Positions 45,141 to 54,642 are shown, counted from the stretch's first letter. The stretch: DNA of 64,000 nt from Paenibacillus swuensis (GCF_001644605.1 NZ_CP011388.1:582501-646500), one strand, 5' to 3'. Notes: generated by a model not told the origin, from the letters alone. A program made the numbers and translations.

Positions 45141-45908
45141 CTAACCCATAATGTGGTAGCCGCTATCCACATAAATCACTTCGCCCGTGATGCCGCGGGA
45201 CAAGTGACTCAGCAAGAACATAGCCGTGTCCCCCACTTCAGCAACATCCGTAGTGCGGCGTAACGGCGCTTTCTCTTCCACTTGACGCAGAATCGAGTTA
45301 AAGTCCTTGATTCCCTTAGCCGCAAGGGTCCGGATCGGCCCTGCGGATACCGCGTTGACACGTACATTGTACTGTCCCAGATCCGCTGCCAGATAACGCA
45401 CAGAGGACTCGAGCGCGGCTTTGGCAACGCCCATGACGTTATAATTCTTCAGCGCGCGTTCCGCGCCCAGATACGACATCGTCATGATGCTGCCGCCCTC
45501 GGTCATCAGCGGGTACATCCGTTGGGCGACCGCCACAAGAGAGTAGGCACTGATATCATGGGCAAGAGCGAAGCCGGCGCGGGACGTATCGACGTACAAG
45601 CCGTCCAGCTCCTCGCTCTTGGCGAAAGCAATGCTGTGCACAAGACCGTGCAATACGCCGAACTGTTCCTTCAGCAGACCAGCCAGAGCGTCAATGTTCT
45701 CATCTACAGTAACGTCGCATGGCAATACCGTGGAACCCGGAAGCGTATCCGCCAACTTCTTCACACGTTCTTGAACTCTCTCATTCTCATATGTAAACAC
45801 AAGGCGCGCGCCTTGGGCCGCCAAGGATTGAGCAATCGCCCATGCTATGCTGCGATCATTGGCCACGCCCATTACAAGGATATTCTTACCTTCCAAAAGT
45901 TGACTCAT
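45141..45908 (-). CDS. fabI: Enoyl-[acyl-carrier-protein] reductase I
   Basis: 255 residues. It reduces trans-2-enoyl-ACP in fatty acid elongation with NAD(P)H. FabI-type cofactor motif LVMGVANDRSIAWAIAQSLA, and the Tyr-X6-Lys catalytic pair in YNVMGVAKAALE, followed by NAVSAGPIRTLAAKGI. The ATG follows GAAGGGA. I looked for a FapR box upstream and did not see a convincing one. Confidence 0.97.
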   Translation of the reverse strand: MSQLLEGKNILVMGVANDRSIAWAIAQSLAAQGARLVFTYENERVQERVKKLADTLPGSTVLPCDVTVDENIDALAGLLKEQFGVLHGLVHSIAFAKSEELDGLYVDTSRAGFALAHDISAYSLVAVAQRMYPLMTEGGSIMTMSYLGAERALKNYNVMGVAKAALESSVRYLAADLGQYNVRVNAVSAGPIRTLAAKGIKDFNSILRQVEEKAPLRRTTDVAEVGDTAMFLLSHLSRGITGEVIYVDSGYHIMG

Positions 45909-45993
45909 ATAGGTACATTCCCTTCTGTTGAAGTGCAGGATTTATGTAATTTAAGCTTTGTCCCCTTCAACGTACCCCATTTGAGCCTCAAAT

Positions 45994-46980
45994 TCAAGCG
46001 AAAACTTCCACGGATGCTTGATTTATGCGTTTGATTCCGTCGATTTTCGGCAGTTCCTCCATCAGCCGGAATAACGCTTCATCCTTCATTTTGGCTTCAA
46101 TCATAACATCCAGATAAGCCGTATCCGCCGCAATGTCCTTGAGGAAGGCTAATAATTGCTGCACATCCACATAGTCGGCATGACCGCGCGGATCTTTCTC
46201 GCTCTTGGGACTGGACACATGAATCTTAGGAGGAAGCGAGTCCATAGAAAACCCGCCCCTGTTCGCCTTCCAGGTTTCCAGCACACGGGTCCAGAAGCCG
46301 TAACCCGCATCACCCTCGTTATTAACGGCATGGTGGTGTATGTCCAGAACCATCGGTACGCCGACTTCCTCACAGACCGCGAGTGTCTCCAAAGCGTTGA
46401 ACGTCTTATCATCGTTCTCAAGCGTGATGCGGCGAATGATGCGTTCCTCCAGCGCATTAAACTGCCGGACGAATCGCTTGCCCGCCACATCCTTGTCCCC
46501 GTAAGAACCGCCGATATGAATGTTGCACATCGCGGCTTCATCCAATCCCATCGCTTCCAGCATGCTTACATGACGGTCCAGGTCCTCCACCGATTTACGC
46601 AAAATATCTTCCCGGTGCGTGCTTAACACCGTAAAATGATCCGGATGAAACGATACCCGCATACCGTGCTCCTTGGCATAATCTCCTGTTGCCGCAAAGG
46701 ACTCCGCAAGGGACGGGATCGGATTCCATCCTTCTAACAATTCATGGCCGAGCAACGGAATCAGCTTCGATGAGTATCGATAAACTTTGATATCATGCGC
46801 ACGGTTGTGCTTCAGTAACCTTAAAGAATTGTTGATATTCTCCGCGGCGAGACGCTCCAGCTTACGAATGGCCGCTTCCCGATCATTGAGCTTGGCGAAG
46901 TTGGTCGCGGTCATGGTTTTGGAAGGTGAGGCGTTATGGACGACCGTCGACATCGCCACATAGCCAAAACGTACGATCAT
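45994..46980 (-). CDS. uvsE: UV damage endonuclease UvsE/UvdE
   Basis: 328 residues. TIM-barrel endonuclease that nicks DNA 5' of cyclobutane dimers and 6-4 photoproducts. Family motifs: RFGYVAMS at the start, RYSSKLIPLLGHE, RVSFHPDHFTVL, MCNIHIGGSYGDK, LENDDKTF and MVLDIHHH supply the metal-binding His, Glu and Asp residues. Start after GGAGG. Common in spore formers. No LexA-type box was apparent upstream. Confidence 0.96.
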   Translation of the reverse strand: MIVRFGYVAMSTVVHNASPSKTMTATNFAKLNDREAAIRKLERLAAENINNSLRLLKHNRAHDIKVYRYSSKLIPLLGHELLEGWNPIPSLAESFAATGDYAKEHGMRVSFHPDHFTVLSTHREDILRKSVEDLDRHVSMLEAMGLDEAAMCNIHIGGSYGDKDVAGKRFVRQFNALEERIIRRITLENDDKTFNALETLAVCEEVGVPMVLDIHHHAVNNEGDAGYGFWTRVLETWKANRGGFSMDSLPPKIHVSSPKSEKDPRGHADYVDVQQLLAFLKDIAADTAYLDVMIEAKMKDEALFRLMEELPKIDGIKRINQASVEVFA

Positions 46981-47073
46981 AAGTACCTCCGATTCAAGAG
47001 TAAGATAACGATATTTTGCCCGACAGAAGGAATATTTATTAAAGTTATACAGAAAGGGAATGAGATTCCATGC

Positions 47074-47106
47074 AAAAAAAGATCCGGAAGGTCACCCTCC
47101 CGAATC
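47074..47106 (-). terminator. Intrinsic terminator of ddl
   Basis: Minus-strand stem GATTCGGGAGG/CCTTCCGGATC with GTGA loop and a seven-T run. Confidence 0.88.
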
Positions 47107-47125
47107 CTGTTATTCTGTATACATA

Positions 47126-48235
47126 CTATTCATTCGTGTAATTAATTTTCTGTTTCTCGGCATGACGCTCGACCGCGAGACTGATTAATTGATCCAGAAG
47201 CTCCTGGTAGGACAAGCCGCTCTCCTGCCATAGGAGCGGATACATGCTGAACGGCGTAAAGCCGGGCATCGTATTCACTTCATTGATGTAGATATGACCG
47301 TCCGATTTACGCATAAAGAAATCCATCCGGGCAAGCCCGGAACCGTCAATGGCATGGTAAGCCCGAAGCGCCATTTCCTGAAGTTTAGCGGCGGTTTCAT
47401 GCGAAATGTCGGCCGGAATGACCATAGCCGATTTGCCGTCGATATACTTGGCTTTGTAATCGTAAAATTCATTGGAAGAAACAATTTCCCCCACGACGGA
47501 AGCCCGCGGATCATCATTCCCCAGTACGCTCACTTCGAGCTCGCGCGCCTCGACATTCTCTTCAACGATGACCTTGCGATCATAACGGAACGCGAATTCC
47601 ACCGCTTCAATGAACTCTTCACGGTTCCGGGCTTTGGAAATTCCCACGGATGAACCGAGATTAGCCGGCTTTACGAAACACGGATAACCGACGGAAACTT
47701 CAATCTCCATCAGGAAGAACGGACGGTCCTTCTCCCATTGCCTTCTTGTGAAATGGCGGTATACGACCTGCGGTAGCTGCTCATGCGCGAACAACTTCTT
47801 CATCGTTACTTTATCCATCCCCACAGCGGAAGCCAACACCCCCGCGCCTACGTAAGGAATATTCGCCATCTCGAACAGACCTTGTATGGTTCCGTCTTCT
47901 CCGAAGGTACCATGGAGCAACGGCAGCACTACATCCACTTTAGAGGCGACTTGCTGGCTGTCCGTACTGATGCTTTGATCCCCGAATAAGGACGGAATAG
48001 GCAAAACCGCGCCCTCTTGCGTATTCGCTTCAAATTTTAACAATGAAATATTCTCTACCGGCGCTGTCAGTTCGGCTCCCGTTCTCCACTCGCCCTCTTT
48101 GGTAATATAGAACGGTTGGATCTCATATTTAGAAAGGTCGAAAGCTTTAATTACGGCCAATGCCGTCTGCAATGAAACTTCATGTTCTCCCGATTTGCCG
48201 CCGTATACTAATCCGACCTTGATCTTTTTCCCCAT
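47126..48235 (-). CDS. ddl: D-alanine-D-alanine ligase
   Basis: 369 residues from the ATG at 48235, which lies five bases after GGAGG; a TTG four codons upstream falls on the ribosome binding site. ATP-grasp enzyme for the peptidoglycan precursor dipeptide. Visible motifs: GGKSGEHEVSLQTA (first D-Ala site), PANLGSSVGISKA, the omega-loop NEFYDYKAKY, and EVNTMPGFTPFSMYP (metal and ATP site). The YDYKAKY loop is of the D-Ala-D-Ala type rather than the D-Ala-D-Lac (VanA) type. Confidence 0.97.
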   Translation of the reverse strand: MGKKIKVGLVYGGKSGEHEVSLQTALAVIKAFDLSKYEIQPFYITKEGEWRTGAELTAPVENISLLKFEANTQEGAVLPIPSLFGDQSISTDSQQVASKVDVVLPLLHGTFGEDGTIQGLFEMANIPYVGAGVLASAVGMDKVTMKKLFAHEQLPQVVYRHFTRRQWEKDRPFFLMEIEVSVGYPCFVKPANLGSSVGISKARNREEFIEAVEFAFRYDRKVIVEENVEARELEVSVLGNDDPRASVVGEIVSSNEFYDYKAKYIDGKSAMVIPADISHETAAKLQEMALRAYHAIDGSGLARMDFFMRKSDGHIYINEVNTMPGFTPFSMYPLLWQESGLSYQELLDQLISLAVERHAEKQKINYTNE

Positions 48236-48296
48236 CGGAACCTCCAAATGTAGTTAAAAATAATGTTGAATGTAAGTTGTTATAAACACAGATACT

Positions 48297-49286
48297 CTAA
48301 AAGAAATCAGCAATGTGAAAAAACCGGTATTGCGTACGGTCCGTCCAGGCGTAGGAATCCTTATAATCCCAGTAACGGCCTTTACTGTTGACCGTATGGG
48401 CATTCACAAGCGGCATGCCGTCAGCGTCCTTGCCTGTGACGAATGTGCTGTGCTGAAACCGCGAATCCCCTTCCCAGTCGTAGAAGATGACATCGCCGAT
48501 TTCCAGCTCCTTGGCCGATGGAACCCGCTCCGCGCGGAGACCCCTGTTCTTGCCGCTTCCTCCGGTGTTCAGGTAGTTCTGAAGACTGTGCGAAACCGCC
48601 CAGCTGTAACTCCACAACTCCTGCTCTTTGTGCCGGCCGCGATACCACCAGCCCGTTCCTCTTTGTCCAGTATAATTCATCGGCGCCCCGCCTGCAAAGA
48701 GACATTGCGACACGAAACTTGTGCAATCCACCTCAAATGTAAGATATTCGGGATTCGGTTCATCCCAATAGCGGTCCGCATATTGTTTGGCAGCTTCACG
48801 GTTATAACGAATCGGCTCCCTAATTGCTCCTGAACGCGCAAGCGCAGAGGGGTTCATGAAAGGAACGGAAGCGGAACCGCCCATATCGGGAGGTGTCACC
48901 GTATTCTCCGCCGATAAAGCATCCACTCTCATAATCTTCCAACCAACCGAAGCTTTGACCATGTGCAAACGTTCAAGTTCATTCCTGAATTCTGTAATGG
49001 CCTGATCTTTATGTTCATATCTAAACTGTTGGGACAGTGCCAGTTTCACACGAACTTCCTGTGCCGAGGAAGAGGAGCTCACAATTCTGGCCCGCGTTTC
49101 CCTTTGCTTTAAAGTGACACCGCGTTTGGACGTGTTCTTACGAAGATTAAGCAAGCGGGCGGCGCGCTCTTGAAGATCGGCATCGTCGTACACCAGAGCG
49201 GTAAGTCCGTTGATTCCGTATTCCAATTCAGCCCTGTTCCTCTCTTGGACATAGCGGTACAACGTTGATTTCCAATCGGGTTTCAT
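48297..49286 (-). CDS. Putative Amidase_6-type (YhbB-like) protein
   Basis: 329 residues. The N-terminal ~150 residues are charged and helical; the C-terminal half has a papain-like/Amidase_6 pattern with Cys in FEVDCTSFVSQCLFAGGAPMN, then RGTGWWYRG, GDVIFYDWEGDSRFQHSTFVTG and NAHTV. The Cys and the two His fit a Cys-His catalytic site. No signal peptide or membrane anchor is visible, so it may be cytoplasmic, spore-associated, or exported by another way. Activity on peptidoglycan is suspected only from family naming. Start after GGGAGGGACAGGC. Confidence 0.83.
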   Translation of the reverse strand: MKPDWKSTLYRYVQERNRAELEYGINGLTALVYDDADLQERAARLLNLRKNTSKRGVTLKQRETRARIVSSSSSAQEVRVKLALSQQFRYEHKDQAITEFRNELERLHMVKASVGWKIMRVDALSAENTVTPPDMGGSASVPFMNPSALARSGAIREPIRYNREAAKQYADRYWDEPNPEYLTFEVDCTSFVSQCLFAGGAPMNYTGQRGTGWWYRGRHKEQELWSYSWAVSHSLQNYLNTGGSGKNRGLRAERVPSAKELEIGDVIFYDWEGDSRFQHSTFVTGKDADGMPLVNAHTVNSKGRYWDYKDSYAWTDRTQYRFFHIADFF

Positions 49287-49394
49287 GCCTGTCCCTCCCG
49301 CTATTAATTAATAGAGTTAAGCATTTCATGAAAAAGTTACACCGCCGCATCTAAATATATGAACAAATCGACGCATTCATGATTAAAAATGGAC

Positions 49395-49423
49395 TTTACT
49401 GCAGCCCCGCAAGAAGGTATACT
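49395..49423 (+). promoter_or_regulatory. Sigma-A promoter of acnA
   Basis: -35 TTTACT (49395-49400), 17-bp spacer, -10 TATACT (49418-49423). Confidence 0.8.
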
Positions 49424-49450
49424 AAAGGTAGTTGTTCATTTTGAAATCGT

Positions 49451-49467
49451 GTTTCATACAATGAAAC
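49451..49467 (+). promoter_or_regulatory. GTTTCA-N5-TGAAAC palindrome in the acnA leader
   Basis: The 17-bp sequence GTTTCATACAATGAAAC is a perfect 7-bp inverted repeat around ACA, 27 bp downstream of the acnA -10. The same palindrome form occurs once more in the window, at the iclR-like promoter (53331-53347). It is a candidate IclR-family operator acting as a roadblock. Confidence 0.65.
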
Positions 49468-49506
49468 AGGTGGAGAGCATTTTATTACTAGGAGGCCAAA
49501 CTGTTT

Positions 49507-52233
49507 ATGTCGAAAAAAGATCATTTTTCCGTACGGACTTCGTTGTCCGTAGGCGGCAAGGACTACCAATACTATCGTTTGCAAGGGTTGGAAGAGAAAG
49601 GCATCGGTCAGGTTACCAAGCTTCCCTTCTCTATTAAAGTGCTGCTCGAGGCGGCTGTGCGCCAATTCGACGGCAGAGCTATAACGAATGATCACGTGAA
49701 ACAAATCGCCAACTGGGCGGACGGACGGGACAGCAACAAGGAAATTCCGTTTATCCCTGCACGTATTGTGCTGCAAGACTTTACCGGCGTTCCCGTTGTC
49801 GTTGATCTTGCAGCTATGCGGGATACCGTGAAACGCGCAGGCGGAGACCCGAAACAGATTAATCCTCTGGTTCCTGTAGATCTGGTTATTGACCACTCTG
49901 TTATGGTCGATGCTTTCGGCTCCAAAGACGCGCTCGAATACAACATGAACGTTGAATTCGAACGTAACAATGAACGTTACCGCTTCTTGCGTTGGGCACA
50001 AACCGCTTTTGACAATTTCCGCGCTGTCCCTCCGGCAACCGGTATCGTTCACCAAGTAAACCTGGAGTACCTGGCATCCGTGGCCGCTTGCAAGACCGTT
50101 GACGGCGAAACCGAAGTTTACCCGGATTCCCTCGTAGGTACGGATTCTCATACGACCATGATTAACGGTCTGGGTGTTGTAGGTTGGGGTGTCGGCGGTA
50201 TCGAGGCTGAAGCGGGTATGCTTGGCCAGCCGTTATACTTTGTCACACCTGATGTTGTAGGATTTAAATTTAAAGGCCAGCTGTCTGAGGGCGCAACAGC
50301 AACAGATTTGGCACTGACAGTTACCCAGATTCTCCGCAAAAAAGGCGTTGTAGGTAAATTCGTAGAGTTCTACGGATCCGGTTTGGATTCCCTGAGCCTG
50401 GCTGACCGTGCAACGGTAGCGAACATGGCTCCGGAATACGGCGCAACGATCGGCTTCTTCCCGGTTGACGGCGAAACCCTTGCTTACCTGAGAGAAACAG
50501 GACGTACGGAAGAACAAATCGCTTTGGTTGAAGCTTACTATAAAGCACAAGGCATGTTCCGTGAGGAATCCACACCGGATCCCGTGTTCTCGGACACAAT
50601 GGAGCTTGACCTTTCCACGATCGTTCCGTCCCTTGCGGGACCGAAGCGTCCTCAGGATCGCGTTGAGTTGACCAATATGAAGGACTCTTGGAATTCCATT
50701 ATCCGCACACCGATTGATAAAGGCGGATACGGACTGTCTGACGAGAAGATCGAAGAGAAGGTCGAAGTGAAACACAAGAACGGCGATGTGTCCACGATGG
50801 GCGCCGGTGCCGTTGTCATCGCGGCCATCACTTCTTGTACGAACACGTCTAACCCTTCAGTTATGCTGGGTGCGGGCCTTGTCGCCAAGAAAGCGGTGGA
50901 ACGCGGCTTGATGAAGCCGGGTTATGTGAAAACAAGCTTGACGCCGGGTTCCCTCATTGTAGCGGATTACCTAGACAAAACAGGCTTAATGGAGCCGCTT
51001 GAAGCGTTAGGTTTCCACGTGGCAGGTTACGGTTGCGCAACATGTATCGGTAACTCCGGTCCGCTTCCGGACGAAGTTAGTCAAGCTATTGCCGACAACG
51101 ATCTGACCGTTGCTGCTGTGTTAAGCGGTAACCGGAACTTCGAAGGCCGCGTTCACGCTCAAGTGAAAGCGAACTACCTGGCTTCGCCGCCGCTGGTTGT
51201 CGCTTATGCGATTGCCGGTACGGTTAACATTGATCTGGCCAACGATCCGATTGGATACGACCAAGAGAATGAGCCGGTTTATCTGAAAGACATCTGGCCT
51301 TCCTCCGATGAGATTAAAGAAGCGATTCGCGTCGGTATGAGCCCGGATTCCTTCCGCGCCAAGTACAGCAACGTATTCAACGCCAACGAGCGTTGGAATT
51401 CCATTCCGGTGCCGACAGGCGAACTGTACGAGTGGGATAAGTTATCCACTTACATCCAAGAGCCTCCGTTCTTCCAAGAGCTTGGTACGGAATTGGATGA
51501 CATTAAAGATATTCGCGCGGCAAGAGCGCTGGCCATGATGGGTGATTCCGTCACAACCGACCATATCTCCCCCGCGGGTAACATCAAGAGCGATTCTCCT
51601 GCAGGCAGCTACCTGATGGAGCATGGCGTGGCGAAAGCGGACTTCAACTCTTACGGTTCCCGTCGCGGTAACCATGAAGTAATGATGCGCGGCACATTCG
51701 CCAACATCCGGATTCGCAACCAAGTGGCGCCGGGCACAGAGGGCGGCGTTACGACTTACCTTCCGACAGGCGAAGTGATGTCCATCTATGATGCATCTAT
51801 GAGATATCAGGATCAAGGCACGAACCTGATCGTGATCGCGGGTAAAGAGTACGGGACAGGAAGCTCGCGTGACTGGGCGGCCAAAGGAACTTTCTTGCTG
51901 GGCGTCAAGGCTGTTATCGCGGAAAGCTTCGAGCGGATTCACCGCAGTAACCTTGTGGGCATGGGCGTTCTGCCGCTTCAATTCCACGAAGGTATGGGTT
52001 GGAAAACGCTAGGGATTACAGGAACGGAAACGTTCGAGATTCAAGGTCTGGGTAATGCCGTTCAACCCGGCCAAAATGTGAAAGTCACCGCAACACGCGA
52101 AGACGGAAGCACATTCGATTTCGACGCTATCGTTCGTCTGGACAGCATGGTGGATGTGGATTACTACCGGAACAGCGGTATTCTGCAAACTGTCCTTCGT
52201 CAAATGATCGCAGGCAGCAAACAGTCCGTGTAA
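49507..52233 (+). CDS. acnA: Aconitate hydratase A
   Basis: 908 residues, full length. It isomerises citrate to isocitrate in the TCA cycle using a [4Fe-4S] cluster, and in Bacillales also binds RNA when iron is low. Cluster ligands lie in [19 protein letters not shown] and [15 protein letters not shown]; other signatures are [22 protein letters not shown] and [19 protein letters not shown]. The ATG follows AGGAGG at a long 11-nt spacing. A palindrome shared with the nearby iclR-like gene sits in the leader. Confidence 0.98.
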   Translation: MSKKDHFSVRTSLSVGGKDYQYYRLQGLEEKGIGQVTKLPFSIKVLLEAAVRQFDGRAITNDHVKQIANWADGRDSNKEIPFIPARIVLQDFTGVPVVVDLAAMRDTVKRAGGDPKQINPLVPVDLVIDHSVMVDAFGSKDALEYNMNVEFERNNERYRFLRWAQTAFDNFRAVPPATGIVHQVNLEYLASVAACKTVDGETEVYPDSLVGTDSHTTMINGLGVVGWGVGGIEAEAGMLGQPLYFVTPDVVGFKFKGQLSEGATATDLALTVTQILRKKGVVGKFVEFYGSGLDSLSLADRATVANMAPEYGATIGFFPVDGETLAYLRETGRTEEQIALVEAYYKAQGMFREESTPDPVFSDTMELDLSTIVPSLAGPKRPQDRVELTNMKDSWNSIIRTPIDKGGYGLSDEKIEEKVEVKHKNGDVSTMGAGAVVIAAITSCTNTSNPSVMLGAGLVAKKAVERGLMKPGYVKTSLTPGSLIVADYLDKTGLMEPLEALGFHVAGYGCATCIGNSGPLPDEVSQAIADNDLTVAAVLSGNRNFEGRVHAQVKANYLASPPLVVAYAIAGTVNIDLANDPIGYDQENEPVYLKDIWPSSDEIKEAIRVGMSPDSFRAKYSNVFNANERWNSIPVPTGELYEWDKLSTYIQEPPFFQELGTELDDIKDIRAARALAMMGDSVTTDHISPAGNIKSDSPAGSYLMEHGVAKADFNSYGSRRGNHEVMMRGTFANIRIRNQVAPGTEGGVTTYLPTGEVMSIYDASMRYQDQGTNLIVIAGKEYGTGSSRDWAAKGTFLLGVKAVIAESFERIHRSNLVGMGVLPLQFHEGMGWKTLGITGTETFEIQGLGNAVQPGQNVKVTATREDGSTFDFDAIVRLDSMVDVDYYRNSGILQTVLRQMIAGSKQSV

Positions 52234-52245
52234 TCATAAATTATC

Positions 52246-52289
52246 AAGCCCCGCGGGGTGCGCATCAGGCGCGCCTCGCGGGGCTTTTA
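52246..52289 (+). terminator. Intrinsic terminator of acnA
   Basis: GC-rich stem AGCCCCGCG/CGCGGGGCT with an inner pairing GTGCGC/GCGCGC and a TTTTAT tail, 12 bp after the stop. Confidence 0.88.
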
Positions 52290-52392
52290 TATGTATGTGT
52301 GCGAGGCGGTTGTTAGTGGGATTATGGCAAACATTTACGTTGAGGAGCATTCTAATTTCGTTGAATTTAGGACTATATAAGACCATCTGGAC

Positions 52393-52460
52393 AAATAAGG
52401 AAGCGATTTACCTTCGTGTGTTGTGAAGAGTGCACACGAAGGTAGTTCGCTTCCTTATTT
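52393..52460. repeat. Long inverted repeat, 28-bp arms, 12-nt loop
   Basis: The left arm (52393-52420) and the reverse complement of the right arm (52433-52460) agree at 26 of 28 positions; the arms begin AAATAAGGAAGCGA and end ACCTTCGTGTG. This is longer than a normal terminator stem and is in non-coding DNA. It may be a dispersed palindromic repeat or a bidirectional terminator for acnA and the iclR-like gene. Confidence 0.85.
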
Positions 52461-52559
52461 CCGTTATATCATAGGATTGGCCTGAGATTAGAGTAATGAC
52501 AATGGACCTCAAAGTAAAGTGTTACCGAGTGCTATGCGCTTCGGAGAAGCTTGCCGCTT

Positions 52560-53306
52560 TTAAGCTTTAACCATTCGGCCCAAGCGGGCCGCCGTTTCCA
52601 TAAGAACCGGCGCTTGCTCCCTCATCACTTCAGGCGTCATGCGGCTGGAAGGGCCGGACACGGCCAGGACAGCGATTAGCTGCTGCGACCGATTCAACAC
52701 CGGAACAGCGACCGCAGCCGCTCCGGGTTCCCGCTCCGCGACGCTGGTGGCGAAGCCAAGGCCGCGAATTTCATCCAACTGTTCGAGAAATTCGCTATGG
52801 GCTACATGCTCCGGCCAATGCTCGGAGCGCATGATTTCCGATCGGGTGCCCTCTTCTGCGAAGGCAAGCAAGATCTTGCTCGACGCCCCCACATAGAGGG
52901 GCATCCGGGCGCCGACAGGGGCTACCCGGCGAATCGCCTGATTGCTCTGTACAGCTTGAATCCTTACCCGCTCCTGACCGTCCCGTACATACAAACTAAT
53001 GGTCTCCTCCAACCGGTCCCGAAGCGCCTCCATTTCAGGCAGCCATAGTTGGGACGGTTCGTCCGCATTCGACATATTGGCTGAGAGCTCCAGAATCCGC
53101 AAACCAAGTCGGTATTTGTCCGTAGAATCATCCCTGATGACAAAGCCTCTGTTCTCAAGAGATGCCAACAATCGATGAACCGTACTCTTATGTAACCCGA
53201 CTCTGCCGGCAATCTCGGTCAGGCCAAGCTCCGTGTCATCCGTGAAACATATTAAGATATCCAAAGCGCGCTCTACCGCCCGCACCGTTAATTTCGAATC
53301 TTCCAT
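52560..53306 (-). CDS. IclR family transcriptional regulator
   Basis: 248 residues from the ATG at 53306 (GTGGAG box six bases upstream); a GTG four codons earlier touches the GGGAGG box. N-terminal winged helix (ERALDILICFTDDTELGLTE then LHKSTVHRLLASLENRGFV) and a GAF-like effector domain with SLYVRDGQERVRIQAVQSNQ, APVGARMPLYVGASSKILLA and GEREPGAAAVAVPVLNRSQQ-like text. IclR proteins respond to small organic acids or sugars. A palindrome right after its own -10 suggests autorepression, and the matching palindrome in the acnA leader suggests aconitase is a target; both are inference. Confidence 0.93.
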   Translation of the reverse strand: MEDSKLTVRAVERALDILICFTDDTELGLTEIAGRVGLHKSTVHRLLASLENRGFVIRDDSTDKYRLGLRILELSANMSNADEPSQLWLPEMEALRDRLEETISLYVRDGQERVRIQAVQSNQAIRRVAPVGARMPLYVGASSKILLAFAEEGTRSEIMRSEHWPEHVAHSEFLEQLDEIRGLGFATSVAEREPGAAAVAVPVLNRSQQLIAVLAVSGPSSRMTPEVMREQAPVLMETAARLGRMVKA

Positions 53307-53330
53307 CCGTATCTCCACCCTCCCGGGTTT

Positions 53331-53347
53331 GTTTCACTATATGAAAC
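53331..53347 (-). promoter_or_regulatory. GTTTCA-N5-TGAAAC palindrome at the iclR-like promoter
   Basis: GTTTCACTATATGAAAC (plus strand) has 6-bp inverted arms identical to those in the acnA leader (49451-49467). It begins 11 bp downstream of the predicted -10, so a bound protein would block initiation or early elongation. Confidence 0.68.
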
Positions 53348-53358
53348 TGTGTACCATT

Positions 53359-53388
53359 AGTATAAACGATTTTTGACCGTAAAGTAAA
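53359..53388 (-). promoter_or_regulatory. Predicted promoter of the iclR-like gene
   Basis: Minus-strand -35 TTTACT (53388-53383), 18-bp spacer, -10 TATACT (53364-53359); both hexamers equal those of acnA. Confidence 0.65.
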
Positions 53389-53588
53389 GAAAATCCCTGT
53401 TAAATTACAGCTATATTACAAGCAGATTACATTTTTATCAGACCATTGACCCACGCGACTTTAGACCCTATGATTGAGATAATACAAACTACTAAAACGC
53501 TTTCATTCATAACTTATACATCTTTCTTCCCAGAAAAATGTCCCTTGCACCCAGGAAGCCGACTTAGCAACAGACAGGGGGATTCACC

Positions 53589-54590
53589 ATGAAAACCATC
53601 ATCTTTTCTCCGGATTTCACGCCGATTCATGATCTGTTCGACATCGTTAACGCACGCGTGCGCAAGCAGCCATTGCTGTTGGCATCTGCCTGCCTGATCC
53701 TGTTACTGAGCAGCTGCGCTATCGCATTTCACGCGTTTATCGCTTACCGTTTGCTCAACCCGATCGTTGCGCCTATCGCCTCCAATCCACTGCTCGCCAA
53801 GGGAATGCCCTATGAGGATGTCACATTTCCAAGCGTTAACGGAAAGACGCAGGTGAACGGTTGGTACATACCCTCTGAGAATTCGACACAAACCGTAATT
53901 TTCAGTCATGGCTATGGCGCTAACCGCGAAGAGTACTGGGTACCCATGTATGATCTGGCTGAAAAACTGCACCTGCAGAATTACAATGTGGTCATGTTCG
54001 ATTACGGATTCGCCTCATCCGTCAGTAAACAAGTGGTGACCGGGGGCAGACAAGAATCGCAAGAACTGCTAGGCGCCGTGAAATTAGCCAAGGAGCGCGG
54101 TGCGGATAACATATATATCTGGGGCTTCTCTATGGGCGCAGGTACCGCATTGCAGGCCGCGCTGCAGACAAACGCCATCTCCGGGATGATACTGGACAGC
54201 ACGTTTATTCTGGATCCTGACACGTTATATCATAACCTGAAGAAATACATTAACGTTCCGAAGTATCCTTCGCTTTCCTTGGTGCGCTGGTCCTTCCCGT
54301 TCTTGAACGGCCCGAGAATGAATCAGATTCCGTATGAGCGGGTGAAGTCGACGAATTACAAGATGCCGATCTTCATGATCCACAGCACGCAGGACGAAAA
54401 GGCTCCATACAGCATTGCGCAAGGCATTGCCAAGAATCAGAACGTAGAGAAAGACTCCAACTTCTGGCTTGTGGATGACTCTATGCACGAGCTGATCTAC
54501 CGGATGCACAGCGAGCAGTATCTGAAGAAGACATTCTCCTTCTTGCGCGGAATATCGGATCCGGATGATGTGCAGTTGGCTTTGAAATAG
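53589..54590 (+). CDS. Membrane-anchored alpha/beta hydrolase
   Basis: 333 residues. A hydrophobic segment at about 30-53 (LLLASACLILLLSSCAIAFHAF) is a signal anchor or lipobox-like start; the catalytic domain should face outside. Alpha/beta-hydrolase motifs: oxyanion HGYGANREEYW, nucleophile elbow GFSMGAG, acid in MIHSTQDEKAPY, and His in DDSMHELIYRMH, giving a complete triad. Substrate unknown; BAAT/thioesterase or esterase activity is possible. An ACAGGGGGATTC ribosome binding site precedes the ATG. Confidence 0.88.
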   Translation: MKTIIFSPDFTPIHDLFDIVNARVRKQPLLLASACLILLLSSCAIAFHAFIAYRLLNPIVAPIASNPLLAKGMPYEDVTFPSVNGKTQVNGWYIPSENSTQTVIFSHGYGANREEYWVPMYDLAEKLHLQNYNVVMFDYGFASSVSKQVVTGGRQESQELLGAVKLAKERGADNIYIWGFSMGAGTALQAALQTNAISGMILDSTFILDPDTLYHNLKKYINVPKYPSLSLVRWSFPFLNGPRMNQIPYERVKSTNYKMPIFMIHSTQDEKAPYSIAQGIAKNQNVEKDSNFWLVDDSMHELIYRMHSEQYLKKTFSFLRGISDPDDVQLALK

Positions 54591-54603
54591 GTTATACAAA
54601 CAA

Positions 54604-54642
54604 AACAGCACCTTACCGCCATCTGGCGACTAAGGTGCTGTT
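54604..54642. terminator. Bidirectional terminator between hydrolase gene and folE
   Basis: 12-bp perfect stem AACAGCACCTTA/TAAGGTGCTGTT between convergent genes, with short A and T tracts. Confidence 0.82.

Larger units (their letters stand above)
52234..52559. other. 326-bp gene-free stretch between acnA and iclR-like gene
   Basis: Holds the acnA terminator (52246-52289) and a long imperfect hairpin (52393-52460). No coding sequence with a ribosome binding site is visible. Confidence 0.7.

Noticed and set aside
45909-45993. FapR operator upstream of fabI
   Set aside because: No palindrome resembling TTAGTACC-TAG-TCTTAAT was found.
45282-46034. 250-codon open frame on the plus strand
   Set aside because: Antisense to fabI and the end of uvsE; both real genes are unmistakable.
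46981-47073. LexA/DinR box upstream of uvsE
   Set aside because: No CGAAC-N4-GTTCG-type sequence is present in the spacer.
49396-50151. 251-codon open frame on the minus strand
   Set aside because: Antisense to acnA; composition reflects the aconitase codons.
53485-53515. cre (CcpA) site AAAACGCTTTCA near 53.5 kb, and GTGAAAACGCTTTAT near 59.9 kb
   Set aside because: Each matches most of the cre consensus but loses the last conserved CA; too weak to annotate.
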